Source: Acidobacteriota bacterium
GTDB lineage: Bacteria > Acidobacteriota > Terriglobia > Acidiferrales > UBA7541
Direction: 5' to 3'
DNA: 64,000 nucleotides
Assembly (NCBI GenBank): GCA_013289835.1
Contig: JABCZG010000006.1
Location: forward strand, 1-64,000
Below the pieces are notes generated by a model that was not told the origin of the DNA, ran no database searches, and was given only the letters and a program-made list of their open reading frames with translations. Each line of letters opens with the position of its first letter. The first letter of the stretch is position 1. This document shows, piece after piece, positions 53,184-62,148 of the stretch. A program made the position numbers and the translations under genes.

Positions 53184-54155
53184 ATGACCCATAAATCGTT
53201 TCTAGTGGCGGGCGCTCTATTTTTGCTGGCGCTGACCGCTCCGTCCGCCCGCGCCTGGGGCTGCAAAGGTCATCAGACCGTGGCACTGATCGCCGAAAAA
53301 CATCTCACGCCGGAAGCGCGGCAACTGGTCCAAAAGCTTCTCAGCGACAGCCCTATCGACGCCAAGCTCAAGCGCTGGTGCGGCAACGCCACCACCGACC
53401 TGATGGTGGACGCCTCCACCTGGCCGGATGACGTTCGCAACGAACGCAACAACGGTCCGTGGCATTACATTGATATTCCGCGGGGAAAACAAAAGGGTTC
53501 ACTGGACGAGTACTGCGGCGCGCAAGGTTGCGTGACTCGCGCGATTGAGGAGCAACGCGCCATCCTGAAGGACACCTCCGCCGATCCTGTCAAGCGCGCC
53601 GAAGCGATTCGCTACCTCATTCACTTTGTCGGCGACATGCACCAACCCCTGCACGCCATTAACAACGCCGACAACGGCGGGAACTGCGTGGCCGTGAAGT
53701 ATTTTCACCGCGACCCGCTCCCCAATCCCATGCGTCCGGAGCGCGAGGATTATTCTCCGAATCTTCACCAGATCTGGGACACCGAAATTGTCGAACGCGA
53801 CATGGAGGTTTCCAATCCTCATCGCTACGCCGATGAACTAGACGAGAAGTTCCACACGCAGAGCGCCGCCTGGGAAGCTGCCGGCATCCACGTGGACACT
53901 TGGGCGTGGGAAAGCCATGACCGGGCAGAGACCGCCGTGTACGGCGCTTTCTCGCAGAAAATCGCCATGGAGCCGGATCTAAAGCTTAAGAGTTGCTCCG
54001 AAAACAATCACATGGGGAAGCGCATGTTCGATCTGCATCTGGTCGCCGGCGAAACCTATCAAATCAGCGCCGCGAAGAATGCCGAAGAAGCCCTCGCGGA
54101 GGCCGGTGTACGCCTGGCCATGATTCTCAACGACGCCGCAAAGACCACTCCGTAG
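53184..54155 (+). CDS. secreted S1/P1-type nuclease
   Basis: 323 residues with a signal peptide ending ARA, so the mature protein starts at W25 of WGCKGHQ. In S1/P1 nucleases the N-terminal Trp backbone and side histidine coordinate zinc, as here. Other zinc ligands are visible: TWPDDVR, WHYIDIP, HFVGDMHQPLHAIN and NLHQIWDTEI. A trinuclear zinc enzyme cleaving single-stranded DNA or RNA outside the inner membrane; 3'-nucleotidase activity is common. Ends 1 bp before the convergent cytochrome gene. Confidence 0.93.
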   Translation: MTHKSFLVAGALFLLALTAPSARAWGCKGHQTVALIAEKHLTPEARQLVQKLLSDSPIDAKLKRWCGNATTDLMVDASTWPDDVRNERNNGPWHYIDIPRGKQKGSLDEYCGAQGCVTRAIEEQRAILKDTSADPVKRAEAIRYLIHFVGDMHQPLHAINNADNGGNCVAVKYFHRDPLPNPMRPEREDYSPNLHQIWDTEIVERDMEVSNPHRYADELDEKFHTQSAAWEAAGIHVDTWAWESHDRAETAVYGAFSQKIAMEPDLKLKSCSENNHMGKRMFDLHLVAGETYQISAAKNAEEALAEAGVRLAMILNDAAKTTP

Positions 54156-54156
54156 C

Positions 54157-54624
54157 CTAAGGCTTTGCCGCGGTGGAAGACGAATTCTCAGCTCTATCCG
54201 GTGCCGCACTCAAAGACTTGATGTAGCTCACAAGCTGCCACCGCTGCGGCTCCGGCAATTTCGACCACACCGGCATCCCCCGTCGCACCACGCCATTCGT
54301 CAGTATCCAGAATATGGCTCCCGGCGCGGCACTTTGAACCTGCGGCGCCCGCAGACTCGGCCCTTTCTTCCCGCCCTCACCGGTTTCTCCGTGGCATTCG
54401 GAACAGTGTTGCTCGAATAAGATTTGCCCACCCGGAATGGCATCGCGGTCCTTCTCGAGAGGATTGGATTTCGCGCGCGCTCTTTCCGGCGCTTTGGCAA
54501 TCTCCGCGTAAACCAGCGCATCGTTTTGGTATTTGTAGCGCGGCCCCTTGTCCTGCTCCCCAAAAGCCAGTGAGACACCGAGGAAACCCACCATGACGAA
54601 AAGAGCCGCTGCGCATGCTTTCAT
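54157..54624 (-). CDS. exported c-type cytochrome
   Basis: 155 residues with a signal peptide (AALFVMVGFLGVSLAFGEQ). One heme site CSECH (C74, C77, H78) lies in ILFEQHCSECHGETGEGG, and M117 in RRGMPVW is the probable sixth ligand, giving a small class I monoheme cytochrome. Soluble in the periplasm; redox partner unknown. Its ATG overlaps the stop of the upstream outer-membrane-type gene by 4 nt. Confidence 0.9.
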   Translation of the reverse strand: MKACAAALFVMVGFLGVSLAFGEQDKGPRYKYQNDALVYAEIAKAPERARAKSNPLEKDRDAIPGGQILFEQHCSECHGETGEGGKKGPSLRAPQVQSAAPGAIFWILTNGVVRRGMPVWSKLPEPQRWQLVSYIKSLSAAPDRAENSSSTAAKP

Positions 54625-55517
54625 CGATGGCCCCCAAACAAACGGCTGACGATCGAGCCGAATCCCGTGATTTCCCGCGAGACGCCCCAGCGCAACAGGA
54701 ACTGATGGCTCTGATCATTCAATCCAAAGCCCGCGGAAAGTCGCAGCGTCCAGTCCGAAGGCAGATTCCACGCCACCACCGGAGCGACGTAATGCGAGGT
54801 TTTGTGTAGGCCGAAACTATGACGATCGCCCAGCCCGCCATACAACTCTGCTCCTGCGATGAAGTTTTGCCGGCAGAAACTGCACCGCTTGGCAGAGGCC
54901 TTCAGCGCGAGCGGGCGGCTCGCTCCTAGAGCGTAGCCAAACTCCCACGGATTCCCACCGGTGAGGTTTTTCGTGGCGATGGTGTTCTCGACAAAATTCC
55001 ACCCTTTGTGCGTGCCCGAAAGCAGTAATTTGAATTCGAGCTCGTGATTGAGTTCCTTGCGGAGCAGCGCATTGGAGTCCGCGTAGTCAGACTCGACGTC
55101 GTGCCCTTCCACTTCTTTCAGGATCTTGTCGGCCCCGCTGGTGTTCTCGTATTCGATGTAAATCACGGGATTGATGAAGTGCTCCTGTTTGAGTGGCCGA
55201 AACCGGTTTTCCCACCGGAAGCCGGTAAACACAGTGCTGTCGCTAAAAGTTGTCTGCCCGTCGAGGTAGAACTCCGTCGTCCACCAAGCCGTGGCGCCGT
55301 ATTCGAACTCCGCCCAGAACGCATGGAAGTCGTTCCCGCCACGCTGTGTTCCAAAAGTGGAGAAATACTCAATCTCGAGATTGCCGGGCTCCTCAAGGTA
55401 GTGGTCATAAGCAACGATGTAGGGGTTCTCCTGTGCTCGGGTCGTCAAAGGTAAACAGATAGGAACCAAGAGCAAAAGGAAGCAGCCAAGAAAGCCAAAT
55501 CGAGGAAACGAAGTCAC
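54621..55517 (-). CDS. exported beta-strand-rich protein, probable outer-membrane barrel
   Basis: 298 residues from a GTG preceded by GGGAGAG. A signal peptide (GFLGCFLLLLVPICLPLTTRAQ, about residues 8-30, not quoted in full frame context) is followed by alternating polar/aromatic strands (NLEIEYFSTFGTQRGG, WWTTEFYLDGQTTFSD, NPVIYIEYENTSG, WTLRLSAGFGLNDQSHQFLL), as in a 10- to 14-stranded barrel. Two cysteines form CSFC near residue 210. Function unknown; coupling to a cytochrome gene suggests an extracytoplasmic electron-transfer or substrate-uptake pair. No C-terminal aromatic, so barrel assignment is tentative. Confidence 0.7.
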   Translation of the reverse strand: MTSFPRFGFLGCFLLLLVPICLPLTTRAQENPYIVAYDHYLEEPGNLEIEYFSTFGTQRGGNDFHAFWAEFEYGATAWWTTEFYLDGQTTFSDSTVFTGFRWENRFRPLKQEHFINPVIYIEYENTSGADKILKEVEGHDVESDYADSNALLRKELNHELEFKLLLSGTHKGWNFVENTIATKNLTGGNPWEFGYALGASRPLALKASAKRCSFCRQNFIAGAELYGGLGDRHSFGLHKTSHYVAPVVAWNLPSDWTLRLSAGFGLNDQSHQFLLRWGVSREITGFGSIVSRLFGGHR

Positions 55518-55680
55518 GATCTCTCCCTGCAAGTGATTTGCAACAATGAAAGCAGACTAACTTAGTCCGATATACTTTGCAAATTAGTTTCATCTAGAAA
55601 TCCCCCTTGCACGCGTTGACATGAGCTGCGGAGCGCGCAATTCTTTTCGGAGGATTTACTTGTTGACGAGGGGGGCGGCC

Positions 55681-56139
55681 GTGGAATCCGCACAACTGGT
55701 GCTCGCGCTACTGGAAGAAGGCTATGAGCGAAAGACCTGGCACGGACCAAACCTAAAACAATCCATCAAAGGGGTGACCGCCAAGCAGGCAGCTTGGCGG
55801 CCAGGTCTCGGACGGCACAACATCTGGGAAGTGACTCTGCACGCGGCATACTGGAAATACGCCGTGCGGCGCAGGCTCGAAGGCGGCAAGCGCGGTTCTT
55901 TCGCGCTCAAGGGCAGCAATTTCTTCCCGCGTCCCGAAAAAGGCAAGCTGAACGAGGCCGCCTGGAAAGCCGATAAGGGATTATTGGAACGCGAGCACCG
56001 CGCGCTGCGGGCAGCGATTGCGAAAACTCTGGGCACACCGCAGCCGGCAAAGGTGTTGCGGATGATGTTCGGCGTAGCTTTTCATGATATCTACCACGCG
56101 GGTCAAATCCGCCTGCTCCGGCGGCTTGCCGAGCGGTAA
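55681..56139 (+). CDS. DinB-like four-helix protein (second copy)
   Basis: 152 residues from GTG, with GAGGGGGG upstream; an ATG at 55621 would add 20 residues but has no ribosome binding site. The DinB/YfiT pattern is visible: RHNIWEVTLHAAYWKYAV holds the first histidines and FHDIYHAGQIRLLRR the terminal pair. Metal-dependent four-helix fold, possibly a thiol transferase. No relation in sequence to the DinB-like gene at 1418 beyond the fold. Convergent with thiE, ending next to it. Confidence 0.8.
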   Translation: MESAQLVLALLEEGYERKTWHGPNLKQSIKGVTAKQAAWRPGLGRHNIWEVTLHAAYWKYAVRRRLEGGKRGSFALKGSNFFPRPEKGKLNEAAWKADKGLLEREHRALRAAIAKTLGTPQPAKVLRMMFGVAFHDIYHAGQIRLLRRLAER

Positions 56140-56832
56140 TCAAGCGGTGCGATTTTTCAACTCTCGAACACACGATGGAAGGTCGAGCGCATCCTGAAAC
56201 AGCCGAATCGCAGCGAGGCCCCTTGCGCCTGCCGACAAGCACGCGGTGCCATTGGCAAGCGTGATCCCTCCAATCGCGATGACCGGAACGGAAACGGCGC
56301 AGCAAACTTCCGAAAGTCGCTCAAGCCCTTGCGGAGCGCCATAGCCGGCTTTCGAAGGCGTACCGAAAACCGGCCCAAAAAAAATGTAGTCCGCTCCCCC
56401 GCTCGCGGCAAACTTGGCCGCCTCCAGCGAGTGACAGGAAACGCCAACGAAAAAATCCTCCTGCTCGCCCCGCGAACCCACAAGCCGCCTCACTTCCCGA
56501 ACCGGCAAGCTGTTCTCAGTGAGATGCACGCCGCCCGTGTGCTCCGCGAGCGCGACGTCAAGGCGGTCATTCACAAGAATTCGAGTTCGCGCGGCGTTGC
56601 TAGTGGAAGAGGTGGCCACGCATTTTAAGGCGGCGCGCGCGAACAGAGCGCACCCCCGCCCGGAGAGATCCTTCTCCCGAATCTGAATCCAATCCACCCC
56701 GGCGACCACTGCCGATTCTATTTTGTGCAAAAGCGCTTCACGTGCGTTGCCGGCCTCTACTCCACCAAGCAGCCGCCGATCCGTCACATAGCAGAGGATC
56801 GGCTTGCCACCCGACTCACTGAGGCGGGACAC
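56140..56832 (-). CDS. thiE: thiamine-phosphate synthase
   Basis: 230 residues from a GTG overlapping the end of the upstream membrane-protein gene by 17 nt; a GTG at 56889 is an alternative. ThiE couples HMP-pyrophosphate and thiazole phosphate. The TIM barrel shows ILCYVTDRRLL, DWIQIREKDLSGR, ILVNDRLDVALAEHTGGVHL (split at NDR and GVHL), GADYIFFGPVFGTPSK and IAIGGITLANG, with the Mg-binding aspartate and lysine of the family. Together with thiD at 40 kb it shows thiamine synthesis. Confidence 0.9.
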   Translation of the reverse strand: MSRLSESGGKPILCYVTDRRLLGGVEAGNAREALLHKIESAVVAGVDWIQIREKDLSGRGCALFARAALKCVATSSTSNAARTRILVNDRLDVALAEHTGGVHLTENSLPVREVRRLVGSRGEQEDFFVGVSCHSLEAAKFAASGGADYIFFGPVFGTPSKAGYGAPQGLERLSEVCCAVSVPVIAIGGITLANGTACLSAGARGLAAIRLFQDALDLPSCVRELKNRTA

Positions 56833-57061
56833 TTTGGGGGCCTGTGCGCGATCCAATCCAGCCGACCGCCAGGAGAATATCGAGTACACCCAGACCGCTC
56901 ACCGCGCCGCGAAACGACGGATGCAGCACGATAGGCATTAGCGAAGGAAAGTGGCTGAGAAAATAATTCTGCTCCCAATACAGGGACCACGGCAGATACA
57001 GGAGCATGGCCCCCATTTCAAACGCAAGCACCACCAGCAATGCGCGATATATCTTGCTCAT
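56816..57061 (-). CDS. small membrane protein upstream of thiE
   Basis: 81 residues with two hydrophobic segments, about 4-28 (LLVVLAFEMGAMLLYLPWS) and 46-66 (RGAVSGLGVLDILLAVGWIG), joined by an aromatic-rich loop (WEQNYFLSHFPS). Predicted two-pass inner-membrane protein. It starts 39 bp after the TPR gene and overlaps thiE, so it belongs to the same minus-strand unit. Family not recognised. Confidence 0.6.
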   Translation of the reverse strand: MSKIYRALLVVLAFEMGAMLLYLPWSLYWEQNYFLSHFPSLMPIVLHPSFRGAVSGLGVLDILLAVGWIGSRTGPQSVPPQ

Positions 57062-57100
57062 GAAAGAGAGGGACCCCGTCCGCTCAGGAAACGATCAGGG

Positions 57101-60019
57101 TCAGCGGCTGGGCTTTTGGAGGGCGGCGATGCGTTCTGCTACGTCGCGATAATCTATGTTCATCGCGTAGACCTGGGAAAAACTCTTGCGCGCCGCCTCT
57201 GGCTCGCCCGCCGACTCCTGGGCTACGCCCAAATCATACCGCAAGGCGAGCGTGCTTTCCGGATCAATGCCGGGGGTCTTCAGGGCGCGTTCATACCAGA
57301 TGGCGGCGATGCCCGGTTCGCCCTTTTCCATGAAGGCCAGCCCAAGCAGCGTGCAGCATTGCATGACGTAGGGGAAGGCGCGCCCGCGCTCGGTGGCTTT
57401 CGCAACCTTCTGGAATTCGCTGATGGCTTCTTCGAGCAGCCCCATTTCGCGGAAGGCGATGCCCAGGTTGTAGTGCGTCTCCAGGTCCTCTTCCTCGGCT
57501 CCCATCTCGCCGAGTTCCGCGCGGAACTCCTCGAACACTTCCTTGAGCGGGCCGCTCTCCCCGGGTGTTGCTACCGGAGCCTGAGGCTTTGCGGCGACTG
57601 GTGGCTGTGAACCAGGCATTGATCCGGAAAATCCTGGCGCAAGCCCGCCGATACCCAGCTGATCGATCTCGTTGGCAAGGTCCGCAAGGAATTGATCGGA
57701 AGCGAACCCGCTGCCCGCTGGCGGAGCGGGAGTGGCGTTCCGCGCCACGGGCTCGGGTGGTGGCGCCGCAACGGGCGTCTCTGGCGGCTTCTGATCGTAG
57801 GCCGGAACGAGCGCTTCCGGCTCCAGCACAAGCTCAAAATCCTGCTCGAGTTCGAATTCCGGCTCAGCCGCCTTGGGCGGTTTAGGTGGAGCTCCCGCTG
57901 CCGCGACGGGCGCTGGAATTTTGGCCGCGGGCGGCGGCTCCGCAGGAACCGGCGGCGCCTCCTCCGCGAGCTCAAACGTCGAGAGGACCGGAGCCTCCTC
58001 CGGCGGAGCAGTGGCGGTCTCTTCGCCAATATGGAATTCCTCAACAGGAGCGGGTTCTGCCTTGTGCTTCGCACCTGCGGCTGGCTTGGCCACCTCGGGA
58101 GCTGGAGGCTCCTCGACAGCCTCAACCGTCTTCGTCTCGTCCAGGATCGTCGCCCATTCATCGGACAAATCGACTTCCTGAACCTCTTCTTCCTTGGTCT
58201 CCGGCGCTGCTGGGGCGGGTTCCGCCTCGACCGGCTCGAGCTTCATCTCCTCGATGGGCGCGGCAGGCTCGGGCACCGGCGTGGCAGCAATCTCCGGTAT
58301 GGCAATTTCATGGATTTGCGGAGCAGCACTCACCTCCACGACGGCGGGAGTCGCGGCAGGTGTCGCCGTAGGTGCACGACCCGCCAACTCCTCGTCCGAC
58401 AAGCCGGCGGCCCGCTGGAAGCGACGACGCAGTTCGCCGAACCGTTCTGCGCTGCGTTTGTCGCCCGTTTCGTTGTGGATCTGTTCAAGCTGCGCGGCAA
58501 GCTCGGCCGTGCGCCGGTCGTCGCCCGCTCCCAACACAAAATCCAGAAGCTTCTCGAGTGTCGGCGTATGGCGCGGTGCGCGGCGGAGTATAGCCTCGAG
58601 CAGTCCGATGGCTTTTTGCGTCAGGCCATAGCTGGCAAACAGATCTACGTCCGTCAGAGATTGCGCGATAAATTTCTGCGTTTCATCGTCGAGTCCGGGT
58701 TCACTGGGCGTCGGTGAGACCACGGCCTTCGCCTGGGCTTCGGGCGCAGGCTCTTCCTCAACGGTACGCAGCTTCGGTGCCGGAGCCTTCGGAATCTCGG
58801 CCTGCAAGTTCTCTTCTGGCATTTCCGGTGCTGCTTCCGGAGCCAGCAGTCCCATCTTCCGGAGCACTCCGTTAAGCTTGCGCTTGGCGGAATCTCCGTC
58901 GGGCTGGCGATCCACCAGTTGCTCGAATACCTCTTTCGCGCGCTCTAGCTTGTTTTGCCCAACCAGGGCATCGCCCAAATGCGCAAGAGCATCCGGCAAT
59001 CGGAACGAGTCGCTGGTGCGGCCGTATAGCTCGACCAGCCACTCCAGCGGCTCCAGGCGATCTGGCATGCTGGTTGCCAGCTCCGAGAGCAGCTTTCCCA
59101 CCACTTCGTGCTCGCCGGCGTCAATCATTGGAACGCGTGAGCGCTCCAGGATCTCCATGGCCTTTTCTTCCTGCCCGCCTTGCAACAACGCTTCAACCAC
59201 TTTTTGCATGGGCCCGAAGTTTTTTTCGTCGGCCTGGAACACACGCAGAGCCAAGTCCGTTGCCGCTTTCCAATTGGAGCTCTTGATCTGCAGGTCGAGC
59301 AGCAGTTCCGTCTGTTCGCCGCCCTTTTCCAGATCCGGAACCTCTTCCAGCAATTGCGCCGCCTTCGTAAGATTGCCCTGCGAAGAATACGAACGCGCCT
59401 TGACGATGACCGCCGCCAGATTGTGGGGCTCCAGCTTCAGCGCCTTGTCCGCGAGCTTTTCGCTCTCAGCCTGGTCGCCTCGCGCTAGCGCGCGCTGGGC
59501 CGCTGAAACATAGGCCTCAATCGCCTCTCGGGACTGCCCCATGGCTTGATACAAATCCGCCAGGCGTATCTGAATGCGCAGATTGTCCGGTTCGGCCTGA
59601 AGAAGTTTCTTCAGCAACCCCACGGCTTCCGGCTGCCGGTTGTTCTTCAGGTGAATTTCCGCCAATTGCAGAAACAGGGGCCGCGCCTCGCTCATCACGC
59701 CCTGCTGCACATACAGATCTGCGAGCTTTTCCAGCGGACGAATCTCTTCAGGAGCAAGCTTGGCAATGCGCTTGTATACGGCAATCGCTTTGGTCAGAAA
59801 TCCATCGCCGACAAAAATCTGCGCCAGCCGTTCGAAATAGTCGATGGCCTGAAAGGTCTCGCCCTGGCGGATATACAGCTCGCCAACGGTCATCAGCGTG
59901 ACCTGATCGCGTGGCTCAAACTTCAGAATCTGCTGATATTCGGCGATCGCTTGCGCGACTTTGCCTTGGTTCAGCAGCTTCTGTGCAGCTTCGACGTTTT
60001 TGCTCTTGTTAAATGCCAT
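57101..60019 (-). CDS. large TPR-repeat protein with Pro/Ala/Glu-rich linker
   Basis: 972 residues. About 1-390 is a run of TPR repeats (AIAEYQQILKFEPRD, AIDYFERLAQIF, AIAVYKRIAKLAPEE and others) forming a superhelical scaffold. A long low-complexity linker rich in Pro, Ala, Glu and Val (about 395-830) includes another TPR-like block (SYGLTQKAIGLLEAILRRAP). The C-terminal 130 residues are again TPRs (ETHYNLGIAFREMGLLEEAI, WYERALKTPG). No enzyme domain or signal peptide. Probably a cytoplasmic interaction hub; partners are unknown. Upstream of thiE and the small membrane protein. Confidence 0.85.
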   Translation of the reverse strand: MAFNKSKNVEAAQKLLNQGKVAQAIAEYQQILKFEPRDQVTLMTVGELYIRQGETFQAIDYFERLAQIFVGDGFLTKAIAVYKRIAKLAPEEIRPLEKLADLYVQQGVMSEARPLFLQLAEIHLKNNRQPEAVGLLKKLLQAEPDNLRIQIRLADLYQAMGQSREAIEAYVSAAQRALARGDQAESEKLADKALKLEPHNLAAVIVKARSYSSQGNLTKAAQLLEEVPDLEKGGEQTELLLDLQIKSSNWKAATDLALRVFQADEKNFGPMQKVVEALLQGGQEEKAMEILERSRVPMIDAGEHEVVGKLLSELATSMPDRLEPLEWLVELYGRTSDSFRLPDALAHLGDALVGQNKLERAKEVFEQLVDRQPDGDSAKRKLNGVLRKMGLLAPEAAPEMPEENLQAEIPKAPAPKLRTVEEEPAPEAQAKAVVSPTPSEPGLDDETQKFIAQSLTDVDLFASYGLTQKAIGLLEAILRRAPRHTPTLEKLLDFVLGAGDDRRTAELAAQLEQIHNETGDKRSAERFGELRRRFQRAAGLSDEELAGRAPTATPAATPAVVEVSAAPQIHEIAIPEIAATPVPEPAAPIEEMKLEPVEAEPAPAAPETKEEEVQEVDLSDEWATILDETKTVEAVEEPPAPEVAKPAAGAKHKAEPAPVEEFHIGEETATAPPEEAPVLSTFELAEEAPPVPAEPPPAAKIPAPVAAAGAPPKPPKAAEPEFELEQDFELVLEPEALVPAYDQKPPETPVAAPPPEPVARNATPAPPAGSGFASDQFLADLANEIDQLGIGGLAPGFSGSMPGSQPPVAAKPQAPVATPGESGPLKEVFEEFRAELGEMGAEEEDLETHYNLGIAFREMGLLEEAISEFQKVAKATERGRAFPYVMQCCTLLGLAFMEKGEPGIAAIWYERALKTPGIDPESTLALRYDLGVAQESAGEPEAARKSFSQVYAMNIDYRDVAERIAALQKPSR

Positions 60020-60337
60020 GCGCGAAAAGGGACAAGCCTCCCCCTGGAGTTTGCCCTATACGTTCTCCTATGTTTGCTGCGGTGACAGGTCGAGCCGCAA
60101 CGCTACCTCGTTACGCTAACAGGTGGGAAAAAGCCAAGTCAACGAACCCAAACTCGCGTGTGAGCAGGCAGTTATCCCCGTTCCCTCCAGGAACTTTACC
60201 GGCGAAAGCCTGGCGAAGCGCGAGGGAACTGTTTTTCCCTCTCTACCTTCGAACCAACCCATTCCGCGGCCAGCCCGGCAACACCAGTGATAAAATCCCC
60301 TCGCACTCTTTATGCGAGTTGAGGAGACGAATGTTAC
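60020..60337. other. divergent intergenic region, nothing recognised
   Basis: 318 bp between the TPR gene and the Tat-exported protein, transcribed apart. No coding frame of quality, terminator or RNA gene was seen; it presumably holds both promoters. GAGGAG upstream of 60338 serves as the ribosome binding site of the rightward gene. Confidence 0.6.
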
Positions 60338-61318
60338 ATGCTTGCACCTCCATCCCGCCGCAATTTTCTGGCGCTCCTCGGCGGAGCGGCCGCCACTTCC
60401 ATCCTTTCCGACACAACCGCGGTTGCGTTTCCCCCGCCGGCCATGAGCAGCCACTTCAAGCTCTCGATTATCACCGACGAAATCTCCCAGGACTTCGGCC
60501 ACGCCCTGGAAGTCGCCTCCAAAGAGTTCGGCCTCGGTTACGTCGAGCTGCGCGGCCTGTGGAACAAGAACCTCATCAACCTCGACGGGAAAGAGATCGC
60601 CGAAGCCCGCCGTCTTCTGGACAAATTTGGCCTGCAGGTGACCGATTTTGCCAGCCCGCTCTTCAAGACCGACTGGCCCGGCGCGCCCATGTCAAAATTC
60701 AGCCCGAAAAAACCTCAGTTCGGCGCGGATTTCACCTTCTCGCAGCAGGACGAAGTTCTGGAACGCTGCATCGCTGTCGCCAAAGCGTTTGGCACCGCCC
60801 GCATCCGCTGCTTCGACTTCTGGCGCCTGGACGATCCCAAGCCTTTCCGCGAAGCCATGGATGACAAGCTCCGCCAAACCGCCGCGCGCGTTCTCGATAA
60901 GAAAATAACTCTACTCCTCGAAAACGAATTTGCCTGCAACACCGCGACCGGCACCGAAGCCGGCCGCACTTTGCACGCCGTGCAGTCGCCAAACCTTCTT
61001 TTGAACTGGGACCCGGGGAACGCGGCATATCGAGGCGAGATTGCCTTTCCGGACGGATTCGAAAAACTCCCCAAGAACCGCATCGGCCACGTGCACTGCA
61101 AAGACGTTGTCCGCAAACCCGACGGCTCATTCGAATGGGCCGCCATGGGCCGCGGCATCATCGATTTCGTCGGCCAGTTCCGCGCCCTCGTCAAAGCCGG
61201 CTACCGTGGAACGATGAGCCTCGAAACCCATTGGCAAGGCGGCGGCACACCCGAAGAATCCTCGCGCCAGAGCTTTGCCGGATGGAAGGAAGAACTAAGC
61301 AAGGCGGACGCGCTCTGA
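60338..61318 (+). CDS. Tat-exported sugar-phosphate isomerase/epimerase-like TIM barrel
   Basis: 326 residues. The N-terminus is a twin-arginine signal: SRRNFLALLGGAAATSIL. The rest is an AP-endonuclease-2-like TIM barrel (xylose isomerase-like): LSIITDEISQDFGHALEV, YVELRGLW, TLLLENEF (metal Glu), LLNWDPGNAA (Asp), IGHVHCKD (His) and TMSLETHWQGGG (Glu). These metal ligands are those of sugar isomerases and epimerases. Export through Tat implies folding with the metal in the cytoplasm and action in the periplasm. Substrate unknown. Confidence 0.85.
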   Translation: MLAPPSRRNFLALLGGAAATSILSDTTAVAFPPPAMSSHFKLSIITDEISQDFGHALEVASKEFGLGYVELRGLWNKNLINLDGKEIAEARRLLDKFGLQVTDFASPLFKTDWPGAPMSKFSPKKPQFGADFTFSQQDEVLERCIAVAKAFGTARIRCFDFWRLDDPKPFREAMDDKLRQTAARVLDKKITLLLENEFACNTATGTEAGRTLHAVQSPNLLLNWDPGNAAYRGEIAFPDGFEKLPKNRIGHVHCKDVVRKPDGSFEWAAMGRGIIDFVGQFRALVKAGYRGTMSLETHWQGGGTPEESSRQSFAGWKEELSKADAL

Positions 61319-61347
61319 GCGCATCGAAAGAGTGGAAGCGCTCAACC

Positions 61348-62001
61348 CTAAATTTCAAGCGGGAGCGGAGCTTGCGTGGCACCTGCGCCCCAGCACGCCG
61401 ATTCACGCACCGGCGCGAACGAATGCCGATGCAGCGGCGAAGGCCCATGCAAACGCAAAGCCTCTAAATGATCCGGCGTGGCATAGCCTTTGTGGCGAGC
61501 GAGCCCATACTGCGGATACACCGCGTCCCACTCCTCCATGCGAGCGTCCCGATGCGTTTTCGCCAGGATGGAAGCCGCTGCAATGGAAACGCTGCGCGCA
61601 TCGCCCTTGATCAGCGATTTCTGCTCGATCAAAACATCCAGTTGCATGGCATCAATCAGCAAATAATCCGGCGAAATGGTGAGCTGTAGCAGCGCCGCGG
61701 TCATCGCCTGCCGCGACGCCTGATAAATATTCCACGCGTCAATCCGCTGGGCGTCAATCTCCGCTACTGCCCACGCTAGCGCGTGTTCGTGAATGCGGGC
61801 CGCGAGCTCTGTGCGCCGCTCGGCGGGAAGTTTCTTCGAATCATCCAGGCCGACAATCCGCCGCCTGGGATTGAGAATCACCGCGGCCGCGACCACCGGG
61901 CCAAACAACGCGCCCCGCCCGGCTTCATCAATTCCGGCGATGCGCATCCAGCCTAGTTTCCGCGCCGCTCGCTCGAAACGGGAAGAGCAGAGCCGGCTCA
62001 T
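61348..62001 (-). CDS. rnhB: ribonuclease HII
   Basis: 217 residues. RnhB cuts RNA in RNA/DNA hybrids, including single ribonucleotides in DNA. The catalytic signature GIDEAGRGALFGP is at 23-35 (D25, E26). DSKKLPAERR, LLIDAMQLD and SIAAASILAKTHRD supply the remaining acidic and contact residues, and KGYATPDHLEAL is typical. Start at the first ATG has no clear ribosome binding site; an internal ATG (M19) is possible but would nearly remove the region before the first strand. Confidence 0.94.
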   Translation of the reverse strand: MSRLCSSRFERAARKLGWMRIAGIDEAGRGALFGPVVAAAVILNPRRRIVGLDDSKKLPAERRTELAARIHEHALAWAVAEIDAQRIDAWNIYQASRQAMTAALLQLTISPDYLLIDAMQLDVLIEQKSLIKGDARSVSIAAASILAKTHRDARMEEWDAVYPQYGLARHKGYATPDHLEALRLHGPSPLHRHSFAPVRESACWGAGATQAPLPLEI

Positions 62002-62148
62002 TTGCTGGCGATTCTAGCACGCCGCTACGCCTCCTTTTCGCTTTCGTTTTCTTGACTGTGTTGCGCCCCGCGTGACACGATACCGCGCTCCATGCGTCTA
62101 ACTTTCACAAATATCCGCCTGCTGTTTCTCCTGAAGGAGATACACCCG

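Noticed and set aside
57692..58717. 341-codon plus-strand frame opposite the TPR gene
   Set aside because: Arg/Gly/Leu-rich low-complexity translation of the Pro/Ala/Glu linker; no start signal.
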